The notes under the pieces are model-generated. The model did not search any database. It saw nothing but the letters and a program-made list of their open reading frames with translations, and had not been told where the DNA came from. Below are positions 25,090 to 34,070 of a DNA stretch of 64,000 nt, one piece after another. A program made the translations under genes and the position numbers. Origin of the DNA: Croceimicrobium sp965228705 (GTDB taxonomy: Bacteria > Bacteroidota > Bacteroidia > Flavobacteriales > Schleiferiaceae). The stretch lies in assembly GCF_965228705.1 (NCBI RefSeq), contig NZ_OZ245832.1, forward strand, positions 2,976,001-3,040,000, read 5' to 3'. The stretch's first letter is position 1; each line of letters starts with the position of its first letter.

Positions 25090-26349
25090 ATGCGCAAGCT
25101 CCTTTTTCTTTTAGTCTTGCTGAGTTTTGGTGCCAAAGCACAGCTTTATTTTCCCCCAAGCAATGGTTCTTGGGATACCCTAAGTCCGACCCGTCTCCAT
25201 TGGTGTCCACCTCAAATTGCGGCTTTAGATAGTTTCGCACAGGCGGCTCACTCCAAGTCCCTCTTAATCTTAAAGGATGGCAAGATTGTGCATGAGGCCT
25301 ATTATGGTAGCTATACCCAAGATTCAGTTTGGTATTGGGCTTCGGCCGGAAAGACCTTGATGGCTTTCTTAATAGGTAAAGCCCAGGAAGATGGGCACTT
25401 GGATATTCAGGATAGTACTTCACAGTATTTAGGAAGGGGCTGGACCAGTGCTCCGGCCAATAAGGAAGCCTTGATCACCATCAAAGATCAATTGCAAATG
25501 ACTACCGGATTAGATTATCAGGTGCCTAATCTGGATTGTACTGCCGATTCTTGCTTGCTCTATCGAATGGATGCCGGAACACAATGGTATTATCACAATG
25601 CTCCATATCTCCTCTTAAAGGATGTTTTGGAGCAGGCCACCGCTACCGGACTAAATCGCTATACCCAAAACACCTTAGCAGGAAGCATTGGTTTTAGAGG
25701 CTTGTGGTTGGATAATCTCTACTTTTCGAATGCCCGGCAAATGGCCCGCTTTGGTCTGTTACTCTTGGCTGAAGGGGAGTGGAATGGGCAAAAGGTTTTG
25801 TCCGATACCAATTATTTGAGGGCCATGCGACAAAGCAGCCAAAGCCTAAACCCGGCCTATGGATACCTAAGTTGGTTAAATGGAAAAAGCCATTTCATTC
25901 AGCCGGGTTTGCCCAATAGTTTTAGTGGTCCCATTATTCCCAATGCGCCTTCTGATTTATATATGGCCGCGGGTAAAAATGATCAACGCATATATATAGT
26001 GCCTTCCCAATATTTGGTGGTGGTGCGCCAGGGACAAGCTGCTGATTCATCGGCCTTAGCCTTATCAGGATTCGATAATCAATTATGGTCCTATATCAAT
26101 GCGCTTAACTGTCAGGGTATTGGATTAAGTGAAGAAGAATCCGCAATAAGGGTCTATCCTAATCCCTCAGAGGGTGAGTTCTATATTCCTGCCAATCATC
26201 AGGTTCGGGCCGTTTATGATCTCTATGGTCGGCAGGTGGCCTATAGGCAGGAAGGTTCTAAATTAAGCTTTGCGGAGGCTATGCCGGGACTCTTTGTTCT
26301 GGTTTTGGATAATGGATCTTCTACTCTAATTCAAGTTCAGGATCGATAG
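25090..26349 (+). CDS. Secreted class C beta-lactamase-like serine hydrolase with T9SS sorting domain
   Basis: A 419-residue exported hydrolase (signal peptide to about residue 17). Penicillin-binding fold motifs are SAGK (S85-x-x-K88) and YHN (Y168-x-N170), with a GLDYQ turn between them. The third (KTG-like) motif is not obvious. Such proteins are usually esterases or D-aminopeptidases rather than true beta-lactamases. The C-terminal 75 residues (IRVYPNPSEGEFYIP ... AMPGLFVLVLDNGS) are a T9SS sorting domain, so it is delivered to the surface or medium. Confidence 0.82.
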   Translation: MRKLLFLLVLLSFGAKAQLYFPPSNGSWDTLSPTRLHWCPPQIAALDSFAQAAHSKSLLILKDGKIVHEAYYGSYTQDSVWYWASAGKTLMAFLIGKAQEDGHLDIQDSTSQYLGRGWTSAPANKEALITIKDQLQMTTGLDYQVPNLDCTADSCLLYRMDAGTQWYYHNAPYLLLKDVLEQATATGLNRYTQNTLAGSIGFRGLWLDNLYFSNARQMARFGLLLLAEGEWNGQKVLSDTNYLRAMRQSSQSLNPAYGYLSWLNGKSHFIQPGLPNSFSGPIIPNAPSDLYMAAGKNDQRIYIVPSQYLVVVRQGQAADSSALALSGFDNQLWSYINALNCQGIGLSEEESAIRVYPNPSEGEFYIPANHQVRAVYDLYGRQVAYRQEGSKLSFAEAMPGLFVLVLDNGSSTLIQVQDR

Positions 26350-26359
26350 AAATCCAACC

Positions 26360-28045
26360 ATGGAGTGCCCAATGCGCGTTATTCAGCAAATGCCGATATC
26401 CTCAAAGCCCCTTTTTCAGATTATCCTTTTTTGGAGTTTCATGCTCCTCTTTACTTTTTCCCTGCAAGCTCAGGAGGAGATAGATAGCCTTGCCGCTCAT
26501 TATCGCAAATTGGGAGATCATTATAAAGAGGTCAATAAAAGCGATTCTGCTTTATATGCTTACCGCCTGGCCATTGCTAAACTAAAGGGCACCGACAGGG
26601 CAGCCAAAATAGAGCGTATTAAGATCTTTAATCAAATGGGGATCGAGTTATATAAACTTGGTGATCGTGAGGCACAGGTGGCGTATACCGATAGTGCTTT
26701 AGCCGTCTTAGCCTGGGAGGAGATTCCAGATGAAATTCGCTTAAGTCTGCTGGTCAACCGTACCACAGGCTTGTCAAGGATGGATCAGCCTGAAGAGGAA
26801 AAGAAGCGCTACAAAAAGCTATTGGCCGAATTTGCAGACAGCAATTTTCATAGCCTACGAGCCATTGCCAATATTAACCTCGGAAAGTCCTATGCCAATG
26901 CCTATTTTATCGATAGTGCGAATATGGACACGGCCGAAATTTATTTCCTGGATGCATTGAAAGCGGCCAAAGCTGATGGAGATGCAGCTTTGCAAAAGCA
27001 AGTGGAGATTTATTTGGCAACCCTTTGGACCAAGCATAATCCCCAGGAGCATGATGCAGTAGGGATGCTGGAAAGAGCGCGAAACTTTTACGATTCCATT
27101 GAAGACACCTATCGAGGGGCTTTTGCCCGGGTGCAATTGGCAACGGCCTATTATTTTTTGGATCGCGATAAAGAGGCGCTGAGCTTGATAGATAGCGCTA
27201 TGCCCTTTTGTTTGAAACATGGCTACCGGGATCATTATTTGTCTCTGGTGGAAATAGGGCGGAGAATTCACAAGCGATTAGGTCATTTTGAAGAAGCATT
27301 GGTTTTCGCCGAAAATCGCATGTCGATGGAAGATACCTTGCATCGAGAAAAGCTGAAAGCAGATTTAGCCCAATTAGAGGCGCGTTACCGCCTAAAAGAG
27401 AAAGAGCAAAAACTAAAGCTCCTGGAAGCGGAAAATGCCCTACAGCGAAAATCGCAATATCTATTATTGGTCTTGGTTTTAATCTTCTTTATTCTGATGG
27501 TGGCCGCAATTTGGATTTGGCGTAATCAGCGAAAGCTGGCTCTTTACCGCGAAGAAGCTTTGCAGATGGAACTTCAAACAGAGCAATTGCAAAGGAGTAA
27601 TTTACAGATGCAACTGGATCAGAAGAAACGTCAGCTTTTATCCCATGCCCTGCAGCTTTCGGAACGCAATGAACTCCTCGAACAATTGAAGGAAGATTTA
27701 CAGGAACTGGATACCCAAAAATCGCCCGCGCATACGGCCTTGCAGGCTAAGATGAGTCAAATGTTGGAAACCAATTTAAATGCAGATCCGCTGTGGGCCG
27801 ACTTTAAACTGAAGTTTGAGGAAGTCCATCCGGAATTCTTTGCTCAGCTAAAGGCTGGTTACCCTGATTTAAGTGAAAAGGATTTCCGACTGCTGGCCTT
27901 TGCACGCTTGGGATTAAGCATTAAGGAGGTTGCCGCTCTATTGCATGTGGAGCCCGCTTCGGTAAAAACGGCTCGCTATCGCTTAAAAAAGAAACTCAAT
28001 TTACCTGCGGAACAGGATATCGAAGGCTTTAGCTCCAGTCTCTAA
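26360..28045 (+). CDS. TPR-containing membrane regulator with C-terminal LuxR-like HTH
   Basis: A 561-residue protein. A signal sequence (residues about 15-38) is followed by TPR-like helical pairs (about 40-330: SLAAHYRKLGDHYKEVNKSD, EAQVAYTDSALAVLA, GAFARVQLATAYYFLDRDKEAL). One membrane helix is at about 362-386 (YLLLVLVLIFFILMVAAIWIW), then a coiled coil (390-450), then a C-terminal HTH (about 505-548: DLSEKDFRLLAFARLGLSIKEVAALLHVEPASVKTARYRLKK). The arrangement places TPRs in the periplasm and the DNA-binding helix in the cytoplasm, a one-protein signal transducer common in Bacteroidota. Its targets are unknown. ATGs at 26360 and 26372 are alternatives. Confidence 0.82.
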   Translation: MECPMRVIQQMPISSKPLFQIILFWSFMLLFTFSLQAQEEIDSLAAHYRKLGDHYKEVNKSDSALYAYRLAIAKLKGTDRAAKIERIKIFNQMGIELYKLGDREAQVAYTDSALAVLAWEEIPDEIRLSLLVNRTTGLSRMDQPEEEKKRYKKLLAEFADSNFHSLRAIANINLGKSYANAYFIDSANMDTAEIYFLDALKAAKADGDAALQKQVEIYLATLWTKHNPQEHDAVGMLERARNFYDSIEDTYRGAFARVQLATAYYFLDRDKEALSLIDSAMPFCLKHGYRDHYLSLVEIGRRIHKRLGHFEEALVFAENRMSMEDTLHREKLKADLAQLEARYRLKEKEQKLKLLEAENALQRKSQYLLLVLVLIFFILMVAAIWIWRNQRKLALYREEALQMELQTEQLQRSNLQMQLDQKKRQLLSHALQLSERNELLEQLKEDLQELDTQKSPAHTALQAKMSQMLETNLNADPLWADFKLKFEEVHPEFFAQLKAGYPDLSEKDFRLLAFARLGLSIKEVAALLHVEPASVKTARYRLKKKLNLPAEQDIEGFSSSL

Positions 28046-28050
28046 AGAAG

Positions 28051-28080
28051 AAAAGCCCCCGAGGGGGCGCTCCGATTTTA
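28051..28080. terminator. Bidirectional hairpin terminator
   Basis: GCCCCC (28055-28060) and GGGGGC (28063-28068) form a tight stem. The minus strand continues into a T-rich run, so it best serves the convergent minus-strand gene ending at 28081; on the plus strand a weaker TTTTA run follows at 28076. Confidence 0.75.
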
Positions 28081-29442
28081 TTAATCTCTAATAATCAGCT
28101 TACTGAGCTCATTATTGTAGTGGATGAGGTAAAGGCCTTGAGGCAGTTGCAAGGGAATTTCGTGATGACCAGGATTCAACTCCATTTCCTGCATTAAAGT
28201 GCCGTCTAAGGAGAAGATTTTCATCTGGCCCTTTTGGGATGCCTCGATGTTTAAGCGATCCTTGGCGGGATTTGGGTAAAAGCTCAGTTTCTCCAAGGAT
28301 GGTCTTTCTTTCGTTCCAATACCTGGATTTCCACCTACAAAGCCCGGGTTGGAAGAGTATAAATCATCCGCATAAGCGATAAAAAGCTTAGGCCCAACAT
28401 GGAAATAGCTTAGAATGGGAGGTGCCAAGCTAAATTGAGTGCTGGGGTAAATCGGTAAACCATCAACGCTGCAAAGCGAGAAATTAGGAACGGGATCGCT
28501 GGAAATTAAAATCCGTGAAACCGTATCGCCAGTGGTGGGGAAAAAGGTGGCAAAAACATAATCGTCTACCGCATATAAATCGCGGAGGTAAACGCTGGCA
28601 AGGTTATAAGAAGCCAAACTAGCACTGTTGGTGGCCCCCCAAGTGGTACAGCCATCATTGGAATAGAGGATTACATTGGCATCAGCACCCGAAATGGAAC
28701 CAGAAAGGTAAAACTTTGATTGATGGTTAGTCACCAGGTTATAAGGGGCAAAGCCTGTAGGCAGTCCCGAGGTATTGCAGGAAGTCCAGCTCTGACCAAA
28801 GTCGGTGGATTTAGTAATGCGATCTGCTTCGTTAGCCACAAAATTGTTTAAGGCATACCAGGTATTGCCGGCATAGGTGATGTCCTGAATATTCTTCTGG
28901 CTGGTGGTGCTGAAGGTATTGCGGTATACCCAGGCATTTTGCCCTTTCTGTTTAAAATAGGCGCCGTCAAATTCAGAGATGGCCGCCATATAGCCATTAT
29001 TAAGGGCCTTTAATTGAAATCCTAATTTATAAGCAGGATTAAAGGAAGCCGGCAAGCCAGCGGTATCGATCGTCCAATTTGCACCTAAATCATCGGAATA
29101 ATAATAAAGATTCACATAAGTGGAAGTGCCCAGATTTACACGAGCGTATAGTCGACCGTTACTACCAGCCATTTGGGATACGGTGGCGATTATACCATCA
29201 ATTAAAGTGTCGAAAATAGGGCTGCCAGGCGACCAGGTCTGACCTTGATCCGTAGAAATGGTGAGAATATTTCGGTGCGAGGAATTGCGAGCTAAAGCAA
29301 AAATGGTATCACCGGTAGTGGCGGTTAAAAGGCGGGTGTCGTTTCCAACGGCCGCGGTTGAAGCATTGGTTTTTTGCCAGTATTGAGCCTGTGAAACAAA
29401 AGCAATAAAGAGAAAAGCAAAGCTGTAAATCAATTTGTGCAT
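28081..29442 (-). CDS. Secreted BNR/Asp-box repeat (sialidase-like propeller) protein with T9SS sorting domain
   Basis: A 453-residue exported protein (signal peptide to about residue 19). Asp-box repeats typical of sialidase-like propellers recur: STDQGQTWSPG, SDDLGANWTID, STDFGQSWTSC and SNDGCTTWGAT. No sialidase catalytic Arg triad is apparent, so it is more likely a structural or binding propeller. A T9SS sorting domain ends it (LSFYPNPAKDRLNIEAS ... LPQGLYLIHYNNE). It diverges from the LamG gene across a repeat-rich intergenic region. Confidence 0.8.
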   Translation of the reverse strand: MHKLIYSFAFLFIAFVSQAQYWQKTNASTAAVGNDTRLLTATTGDTIFALARNSSHRNILTISTDQGQTWSPGSPIFDTLIDGIIATVSQMAGSNGRLYARVNLGTSTYVNLYYYSDDLGANWTIDTAGLPASFNPAYKLGFQLKALNNGYMAAISEFDGAYFKQKGQNAWVYRNTFSTTSQKNIQDITYAGNTWYALNNFVANEADRITKSTDFGQSWTSCNTSGLPTGFAPYNLVTNHQSKFYLSGSISGADANVILYSNDGCTTWGATNSASLASYNLASVYLRDLYAVDDYVFATFFPTTGDTVSRILISSDPVPNFSLCSVDGLPIYPSTQFSLAPPILSYFHVGPKLFIAYADDLYSSNPGFVGGNPGIGTKERPSLEKLSFYPNPAKDRLNIEASQKGQMKIFSLDGTLMQEMELNPGHHEIPLQLPQGLYLIHYNNELSKLIIRD

Positions 29443-29481
29443 AAGGGAGGGGATATTTATTTCTCCAAAATTCCAGCAGAC

Positions 29482-29588
29482 CCCTAATTCCGGAAATAGG
29501 GCATTTGCCGTATTCTTTTCCGGGGAGGGCCAGGTATTCTTTCAACAACCGGAAAAAATTTAAGACTGTATACCGCTTGTATACCGCT
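29482..29588. repeat. Stacked short repeats between divergent T9SS-cargo genes
   Basis: A 20-bp dyad (29482-29501, CCCTA-n-TTCC facing GGAA-n-TAGGG), a direct repeat GTATTCTTT (29510-29518 and 29534-29542, 24 bp apart), and a perfect tandem repeat TGTATACCGCT (29567-29577 and 29578-29588) lie in one intergenic region. These could be regulator-binding sites shared by the two divergent genes. Confidence 0.45.
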
Positions 29589-29616
29589 GTTTATAAGGCT
29601 TTGGAAGGGCTATGTC

Positions 29617-29624
29617 TAGTTTTG
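29617..29624 (+). promoter_or_regulatory. Candidate -7 element of the LamG gene
   Basis: TAGTTTTG fits TAnnTTTG and lies 18 bp before the ATG at 29643. The nearest TTG (29601-29603) is only 13 nt upstream, so the -33 element is doubtful. Confidence 0.4.
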
Positions 29625-29642
29625 ACTTCAAATCCAAATGCT

Positions 29643-30683
29643 ATGAAGAATTATTGCACTCTATTCCTTTTGATTTTCATGCTTGCCTTAAAAGCGCAGC
29701 CGATTCAACTCAATGCGGGCTTGATTGGAGCCTATCCTTTTGAAATCGATTCCAATTTTAACAGCCTGCAGTTTCATGATACCTCTGGAATTAATACCAG
29801 CATGAACTATCAGGGAACCGCCACGGGGCATACGGATCGCAAAGGCGGCTTTGGGTCGGTGCGTCTGATGGACATCCCCGGCAATGGCAATGGCCCTAAT
29901 GAGTTTATCAGTCATAATGCCTCACCTAAATACCCTTCCGGTGACTCTGCACGGAGCTTTAGCTTCTGGTTTATGAAGGAGTCCCTCGATTTAAACTTCG
30001 AAGCTCAAATACAATTTATTATGTTCTATGGCAGTCAGCAGACCAGTCAGGGTTGTGGGGTGGCAGTAGATTATGCGCAGGGTCAGGTTTATTTCTTGGG
30101 AGTGCAAAATGACCTCATCGTAAATTACAATTTGCAGTTTAGTCAATGGTATCATATCGTGGCTACCTATGATGGAGATACCGCTAAAATGTATTTGAAC
30201 GATAGTCTGGTAGGGCAGAAAGCTCTGGCTTGGAATACCTTTTCTACTTCTTTTAGTTCCAATCCCCGCTATGGCTATTTCTTTCAATCTACGCCAACCG
30301 GAGGCTCGCAAATTCATTATAACAATTCCTATAAGGGATTTTTGGATGATGTACTGATCTACAATCGAGTAGTAAATAGCCGGGAGGTTACGGCTCTCTA
30401 TGGTGGTGACACTAGCACAACAGCTTCGTCCGGAGTTTCGGTTCCGAGCTTTTCGTTGAGCAAGGAATCTTTTTGGTACCCCAATCCTACTCAGGGTAGA
30501 ATTCAGATTCCCGATCATCAGCAAATTGATCTGCTGCGAATTATAGATCAACAAGGACGAATAATGCTTGAACTCAGTAAGCCTAATCTAGGGGTAGACC
30601 TGAGGGCCTTGCCAGCAGGCCTCTATTGGTTGCAGGTAGAAGGACCAGCCGGTTTAAGGCAAGGGCGATTAGTGAAACACTAG
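29643..30683 (+). CDS. Secreted LamG-domain protein with T9SS sorting domain
   Basis: The start is set at ATG 29643, which begins a good signal peptide (MKNYCTLFLLIFMLALKAQ); an in-frame ATG at 29505 would put 46 unlikely residues in front. The 346-residue protein has a LamG/concanavalin-like domain (about 20-255: GLIGAYPFEIDSN, FSFWFMKES, QWYHIVATYDGDTAKMYLNDSLVG, GFLDDVLIYNRVVNSREVTALYGG). It ends with a T9SS sorting domain (FWYPNPTQGRIQIPDH ... LPAGLYWLQVEG). LamG domains bind glycans or proteins; no catalytic residues are seen. A terminator follows directly. Confidence 0.83.
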   Translation: MKNYCTLFLLIFMLALKAQPIQLNAGLIGAYPFEIDSNFNSLQFHDTSGINTSMNYQGTATGHTDRKGGFGSVRLMDIPGNGNGPNEFISHNASPKYPSGDSARSFSFWFMKESLDLNFEAQIQFIMFYGSQQTSQGCGVAVDYAQGQVYFLGVQNDLIVNYNLQFSQWYHIVATYDGDTAKMYLNDSLVGQKALAWNTFSTSFSSNPRYGYFFQSTPTGGSQIHYNNSYKGFLDDVLIYNRVVNSREVTALYGGDTSTTASSGVSVPSFSLSKESFWYPNPTQGRIQIPDHQQIDLLRIIDQQGRIMLELSKPNLGVDLRALPAGLYWLQVEGPAGLRQGRLVKH

Positions 30684-30688
30684 AAAGG

Positions 30689-30714
30689 AAGGCTCCCATT
30701 GGGGGCCTTTTTTT
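30689..30714 (+). terminator. Rho-independent terminator of the LamG gene
   Basis: AAGGCTCCC (30689-30697) pairs with GGGGGCCTT (30701-30709, one G-U) across loop ATT, followed by T7. It overlaps the 3' end of the convergent RDD gene by 2 bp. Confidence 0.85.
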
Positions 30715-31465
30715 ATTGAATAGCTCCTTCTATTTTTTCCTGACTTTTAAGACTGTAATAGAGGTAGTCTTTTTGGATGGTATCCAGAAATTTAATGGGA
30801 TGCATATCGGAGCTAATCCCTAAACGTTGCTCTACCATGGCCTGGGCTTTTTCCATGGGTTTGCGATCCTGGGTTTTCCGAAAGATCTCAATGCTCTTGG
30901 AAAGCAGGTCTATTTCCTGATCATTTAAGCGTAAAACCCCATTAAATGTAGGGATATAATCTTCTGAGATTTTGGGCTTCTTTTCCAGGCTCTGTTCTAA
31001 AAGACCCAGACTGTCTTTAATCTTAATAACGGTGGTACCGGCAGCTAAATCACCAAGGCGTTGACCTTTGGAGCTTAAGGCAACTACCGCTGTAGCCAAA
31101 CCTCCCATGGTCATAAAAATTTCAATTAGCGAAAACAACCAGCGAATAATCGCATCCGAAGTACGAAAGGCGCTACCGTCAAGGCGAATTACTCTTAAAT
31201 TCATACCCCTTTTGCCCAAAGAGGCTCCACCTAAAAAGATTTCACACAAAGGATGGTAGGTAAGGAGAATAAAATTGAAGCCTAAGATCAGATAGATTTG
31301 AGTGTTTTCATCTGTTCCAATTGAGCTTAATATGGAAAATCCGATTAAACCGATAAATATCAAAAGCGCCAGGTCGATAAGACCGGCAATTAGTCGATCC
31401 CCAACACCGGCCAATTCTTGTTCGATGGCTACATTTTGCGAAGTTTGAATGCGAATGCTTTCCAT
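30713..31465 (-). CDS. RDD family membrane protein
   Basis: A 250-residue protein. The RDD domain (about residues 10-140) has the family motif AGVGDRLIAGLIDLALL, later GKRGMNLRVIRLDG and RWLFSLIEIF, with three or four membrane segments. The C-terminal 90 residues are cytoplasmic and charged (DYIPTFNGVLRLNDQEIDLLSKSIEIFRK). RDD proteins are putative transporters or accessory membrane proteins. It is divergent, by 32 bp, from the SpoIIM-like gene. RDD and SpoIIM genes commonly adjoin MoxR/DUF58 clusters, so it probably belongs to the same system. Confidence 0.87.
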   Translation of the reverse strand: MESIRIQTSQNVAIEQELAGVGDRLIAGLIDLALLIFIGLIGFSILSSIGTDENTQIYLILGFNFILLTYHPLCEIFLGGASLGKRGMNLRVIRLDGSAFRTSDAIIRWLFSLIEIFMTMGGLATAVVALSSKGQRLGDLAAGTTVIKIKDSLGLLEQSLEKKPKISEDYIPTFNGVLRLNDQEIDLLSKSIEIFRKTQDRKPMEKAQAMVEQRLGISSDMHPIKFLDTIQKDYLYYSLKSQEKIEGAIQ

Positions 31466-31497
31466 TTTTGGTATTTTTCCCAGCCTTAATTTAACTG

Positions 31498-32475
31498 ATG
31501 ACAGAGTCTGCGTTTATTAGCGCTAATATAAACCGCTGGCAAGAATTTGAAAGAAGCCTAAAATCGCCTCAAGGCGAAAGTCCGGATCACCTAAAAAGTC
31601 TCTTTCTACAAACTACCGATGATTTGGCCTATGCCCAAACATTTTTCAAGGGTGGGGAGGCTGAGCATTACCTGCAGCAACTCAGTCATAAATTACAATC
31701 TACGGTTACCAAAAGACGGGCTTTTCATTGGGCTAAATTCAGCCGTTTTTGGTCACAAGAATTACCCTTAATCTCCTACAAGTATCGCCGAACCCTTTTG
31801 TATTCAGTGCTCATATTTTTCCTAAGTGTGGGGATCGGTGTGTTTAGCGCCGCCAAGGACCCTACCTATACCCGCTTAATAATGGGCGATCGCTATGTGG
31901 ATATGACGGAAGGTTTTATTGAAGATGAGGATCCCATGGCGGTTTACAAACAAACCGGGCAAACCGAAATGTTCCTGGGGATTACTTTCAATAATATCAT
32001 GGTTTCCTTTTATGCTTTTGCCCTGGGCCTTTTTACAGCGGTGGGAACGGTATACATTATGGTGAGCAATGGCATTATGCTGGGCGCCTTTCAGTTCTTC
32101 TTTTTTCAGAAAGGGCTCTTTTGGACTTCCTTTCTTACCATTTGGATTCATGGTACGCTAGAAATTTCCGCAATCGTGATAGCCGGTGCCGCCGGAATGA
32201 TTTTAGGCAATAGCTTTATGTTTCCTAAGTCTTATTCGCGGGTAGAGAGCTTTAAGCGCGGAGCTCGCGATGGCATGAAACTGGTAATTGGCCTGGTCCC
32301 TATATTTATTACCGCTGGTTTTTTAGAAGGCTTTGTGACCCGCCTAACCGATATGCCAACCGCATTAAAGGTCTTTATTATAGTGGTCTCCATGGGCTTT
32401 ATACTATTTTACTTTTCCTGGTATCCTCGACTCATTTACCAATCTTACAAACAGCAACAGAAACATGTATCTTAA
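31498..32475 (+). CDS. SpoIIM-like (stage II sporulation protein M family) membrane protein
   Basis: A 325-residue protein. An N-terminal soluble helical segment (NINRWQEFERSLKS, DDLAYAQTFFKGGEAEHYLQQL) is followed by a SpoIIM-type membrane domain with about five helices (TLLYSVLIFFLSVGIGVFSA, FNNIMVSFYAFALGLF, VSNGIMLGAFQFFFF, IWIHGTLEISAIVIAGAAG). The IHGTLEI motif is typical of this family. This phylum does not sporulate, so the name is only a family label. It opens an overlapping run that continues to the DUF58 gene. Confidence 0.88.
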   Translation: MTESAFISANINRWQEFERSLKSPQGESPDHLKSLFLQTTDDLAYAQTFFKGGEAEHYLQQLSHKLQSTVTKRRAFHWAKFSRFWSQELPLISYKYRRTLLYSVLIFFLSVGIGVFSAAKDPTYTRLIMGDRYVDMTEGFIEDEDPMAVYKQTGQTEMFLGITFNNIMVSFYAFALGLFTAVGTVYIMVSNGIMLGAFQFFFFQKGLFWTSFLTIWIHGTLEISAIVIAGAAGMILGNSFMFPKSYSRVESFKRGARDGMKLVIGLVPIFITAGFLEGFVTRLTDMPTALKVFIIVVSMGFILFYFSWYPRLIYQSYKQQQKHVS

Positions 32476-33403
32476 GTACGATCCATTTCGCAAGCGCTCC
32501 GTGGGCGCCAGCATCAATTTAACCTTTGCTTTACTCCGTGGCCATGCCAAGGATATTTTTAGCGTAGTATTACCCATTGCCGGGCCCGCTGCCTTGATTT
32601 ATTTCATTTCCATATTCTTTTTGCAGGAGGAAGCCAGGTATATGGTAAATGGGGGAGATATTTTTGCTGACAACATCAATGAATCTCTCAATTTGATGGG
32701 GCAGGCCTTTATTACCATTTTCGCTTATATGGCCTTTACCCTTTTAGCACAGCTTAGTGTTTATGCATGGGCACGTAAGGCTTATGAGAGCGATAGAGCT
32801 CCAGTATTGGCAGAGGTATGGCGATTAGTTCGCAAGAGTATTTTACCCTTGATTGGAACTGTGATCATCTTTGCGCTTTTAGGAGGTTTGGCCGCTATAG
32901 CCTTTAGCTTGTTTGGGATGTTAATTCCTTTTTTAATCTTCTTGATTTTTATACCGATTGTCTATGTGCTGGTACGCTTTAGCTTATTCCCAGTAGCAAT
33001 TGTAATGGAGGATCGATCGGTAGACTCCCTAGGTCGCTCTTGGCGCTTAGTGGCAGATAACTGGTGGCCAAGCTTTGGCTTTCTTTTCCTTCTATGGCTT
33101 ATTTCGGTTGTTCTAGGCTTTACTTTAGAATTGCCACTAACCATTATTAACGGAGCCGATTCCTACTTTGATTTTGAAACGGTAGACCCCGCGAGTCTCG
33201 AATTTACTTCAGATACTTGGTATATCGCTCTTTCTAGCTTATTATCCATTTTAGTGGTATTACTTACCACTCTAATAAGTGGATTGGCATCGGTATCCTG
33301 GTTCGGAAATCTGGTAGATCGTAAAGAGAATGTGGGCATTCAAAGAGATATAGAAGCATCTATGCAATCAGAGCAAAGCAGCGAACAGGAAGGTGAATAT
33401 TAG
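32465..33403 (+). CDS. Multi-pass membrane protein of the SpoIIM-MoxR cluster
   Basis: A 312-residue protein with about six membrane segments (e.g. VVLPIAGPAALIYFISIFF, AFITIFAYMAFTLLAQLSVY, LIGTVIIFALLGGLAAIAF, LLSILVVLLTTLISGLASV) and a cytoplasmic tail rich in Glu/Gln/Ser. RSWRLVADNWWPSFGFLFLLWLIS resembles DUF4013/glycerophosphoryl-diester-type membrane domains, but no firm family is assigned. It starts 11 bp inside the SpoIIM-like gene and its end overlaps the DUF4129 gene by 11 bp. Confidence 0.75.
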   Translation: MYLKYDPFRKRSVGASINLTFALLRGHAKDIFSVVLPIAGPAALIYFISIFFLQEEARYMVNGGDIFADNINESLNLMGQAFITIFAYMAFTLLAQLSVYAWARKAYESDRAPVLAEVWRLVRKSILPLIGTVIIFALLGGLAAIAFSLFGMLIPFLIFLIFIPIVYVLVRFSLFPVAIVMEDRSVDSLGRSWRLVADNWWPSFGFLFLLWLISVVLGFTLELPLTIINGADSYFDFETVDPASLEFTSDTWYIALSSLLSILVVLLTTLISGLASVSWFGNLVDRKENVGIQRDIEASMQSEQSSEQEGEY

Positions 33404-34070
33404 ATTAAGTTTCATCTTATTGAGTTTAGTCTTAGGGCCCTGGCTTAAGGCCAGCGATAGCCTGCCCATGTACCGCGAGCCTTCTTCCGAAATGATTACC
33501 GAGCTAGAGGATGATCGCGATTTACAGTACAAAGAATATTCTGGCAAGCAAACCGAATCCCTGGGGCAAAGGTTTCTCGCCTTATTGAATAAATACCTCG
33601 GAAATCTTTTTGAAAAAGCCGGAAGAAGCCCTTTAACCAGGCCGATCTTAATTTTCCTGGGAGTGCTGCTGGGCCTTTATATTTTGTATCGAATTATTGG
33701 TCCGGATCGCTTGGGCCTTCGACACAATGAACGCTATTCTGGGCCAAGCCACCTCAATGATTTTGAGCGTAGTGCCGAAAGTTTAGAAGCTTTAAGGTTA
33801 AAGGCGGAGCAATCTGGTGATTGGCGAGAGTTTATTCGCCTTCAGTTTTTAATTGGACTGAAAAAAATGCAGTTAAAGGGCCACCTTAAAGTGAGTCCGC
33901 AGAAAACAGCGCTAGACTATCAGTATGAAATTCGCAAAAAGGACCTGGCACTGCGCTTTAAGCATTTTAGTCGCACTTTCGAATACATTTGGTTTGGAGG
34001 CTTTGAAGCTGATGAAGATCGGGCACGGAGCTATCAATTGGAAAGTCGGGAATTGGAAAGGCATTTATGA
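33393..34070 (+). CDS. DUF4129 domain-containing membrane protein
   Basis: A 225-residue protein starting at GTG (33393), inside the preceding gene. It has a signal-like N-terminus, one strong membrane segment (LTRPILIFLGVLLGLYILYRIIG, about 85-107) and a C-terminal cytoplasmic DUF4129-like region (EALRLKAEQSGDWREFIRLQFLIGLKKMQLKG; FSRTFEYIWFGGFEADEDRARSY). DUF4129 is found repeatedly next to MoxR and DUF58 genes. Its end overlaps the DUF4350 gene by 4 bp. Confidence 0.83.
   Translation: MNIRLSFILLSLVLGPWLKASDSLPMYREPSSEMITELEDDRDLQYKEYSGKQTESLGQRFLALLNKYLGNLFEKAGRSPLTRPILIFLGVLLGLYILYRIIGPDRLGLRHNERYSGPSHLNDFERSAESLEALRLKAEQSGDWREFIRLQFLIGLKKMQLKGHLKVSPQKTALDYQYEIRKKDLALRFKHFSRTFEYIWFGGFEADEDRARSYQLESRELERHL

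Noticed and set aside
25090..26349. Calling the secreted SxxK/YxN protein a beta-lactamase resistance gene.
   Set aside because: The third active-site motif is not clear and a T9SS sorting domain makes a secreted esterase or peptidase more likely.
28081..29442. Calling the BNR-repeat protein a sialidase.
   Set aside because: Asp-boxes alone do not show catalysis; the arginine triad and nucleophile Tyr were not found.
29991..30554. A 187-codon minus-strand frame inside the LamG gene.
   Set aside because: The LamG reading frame has a signal peptide and a sorting domain; this antisense frame has no recognisable features.
31498..32475. A sporulation role for the SpoIIM-like protein.
   Set aside because: The surrounding genes and the phylum argue against sporulation; only the family fold is shared.
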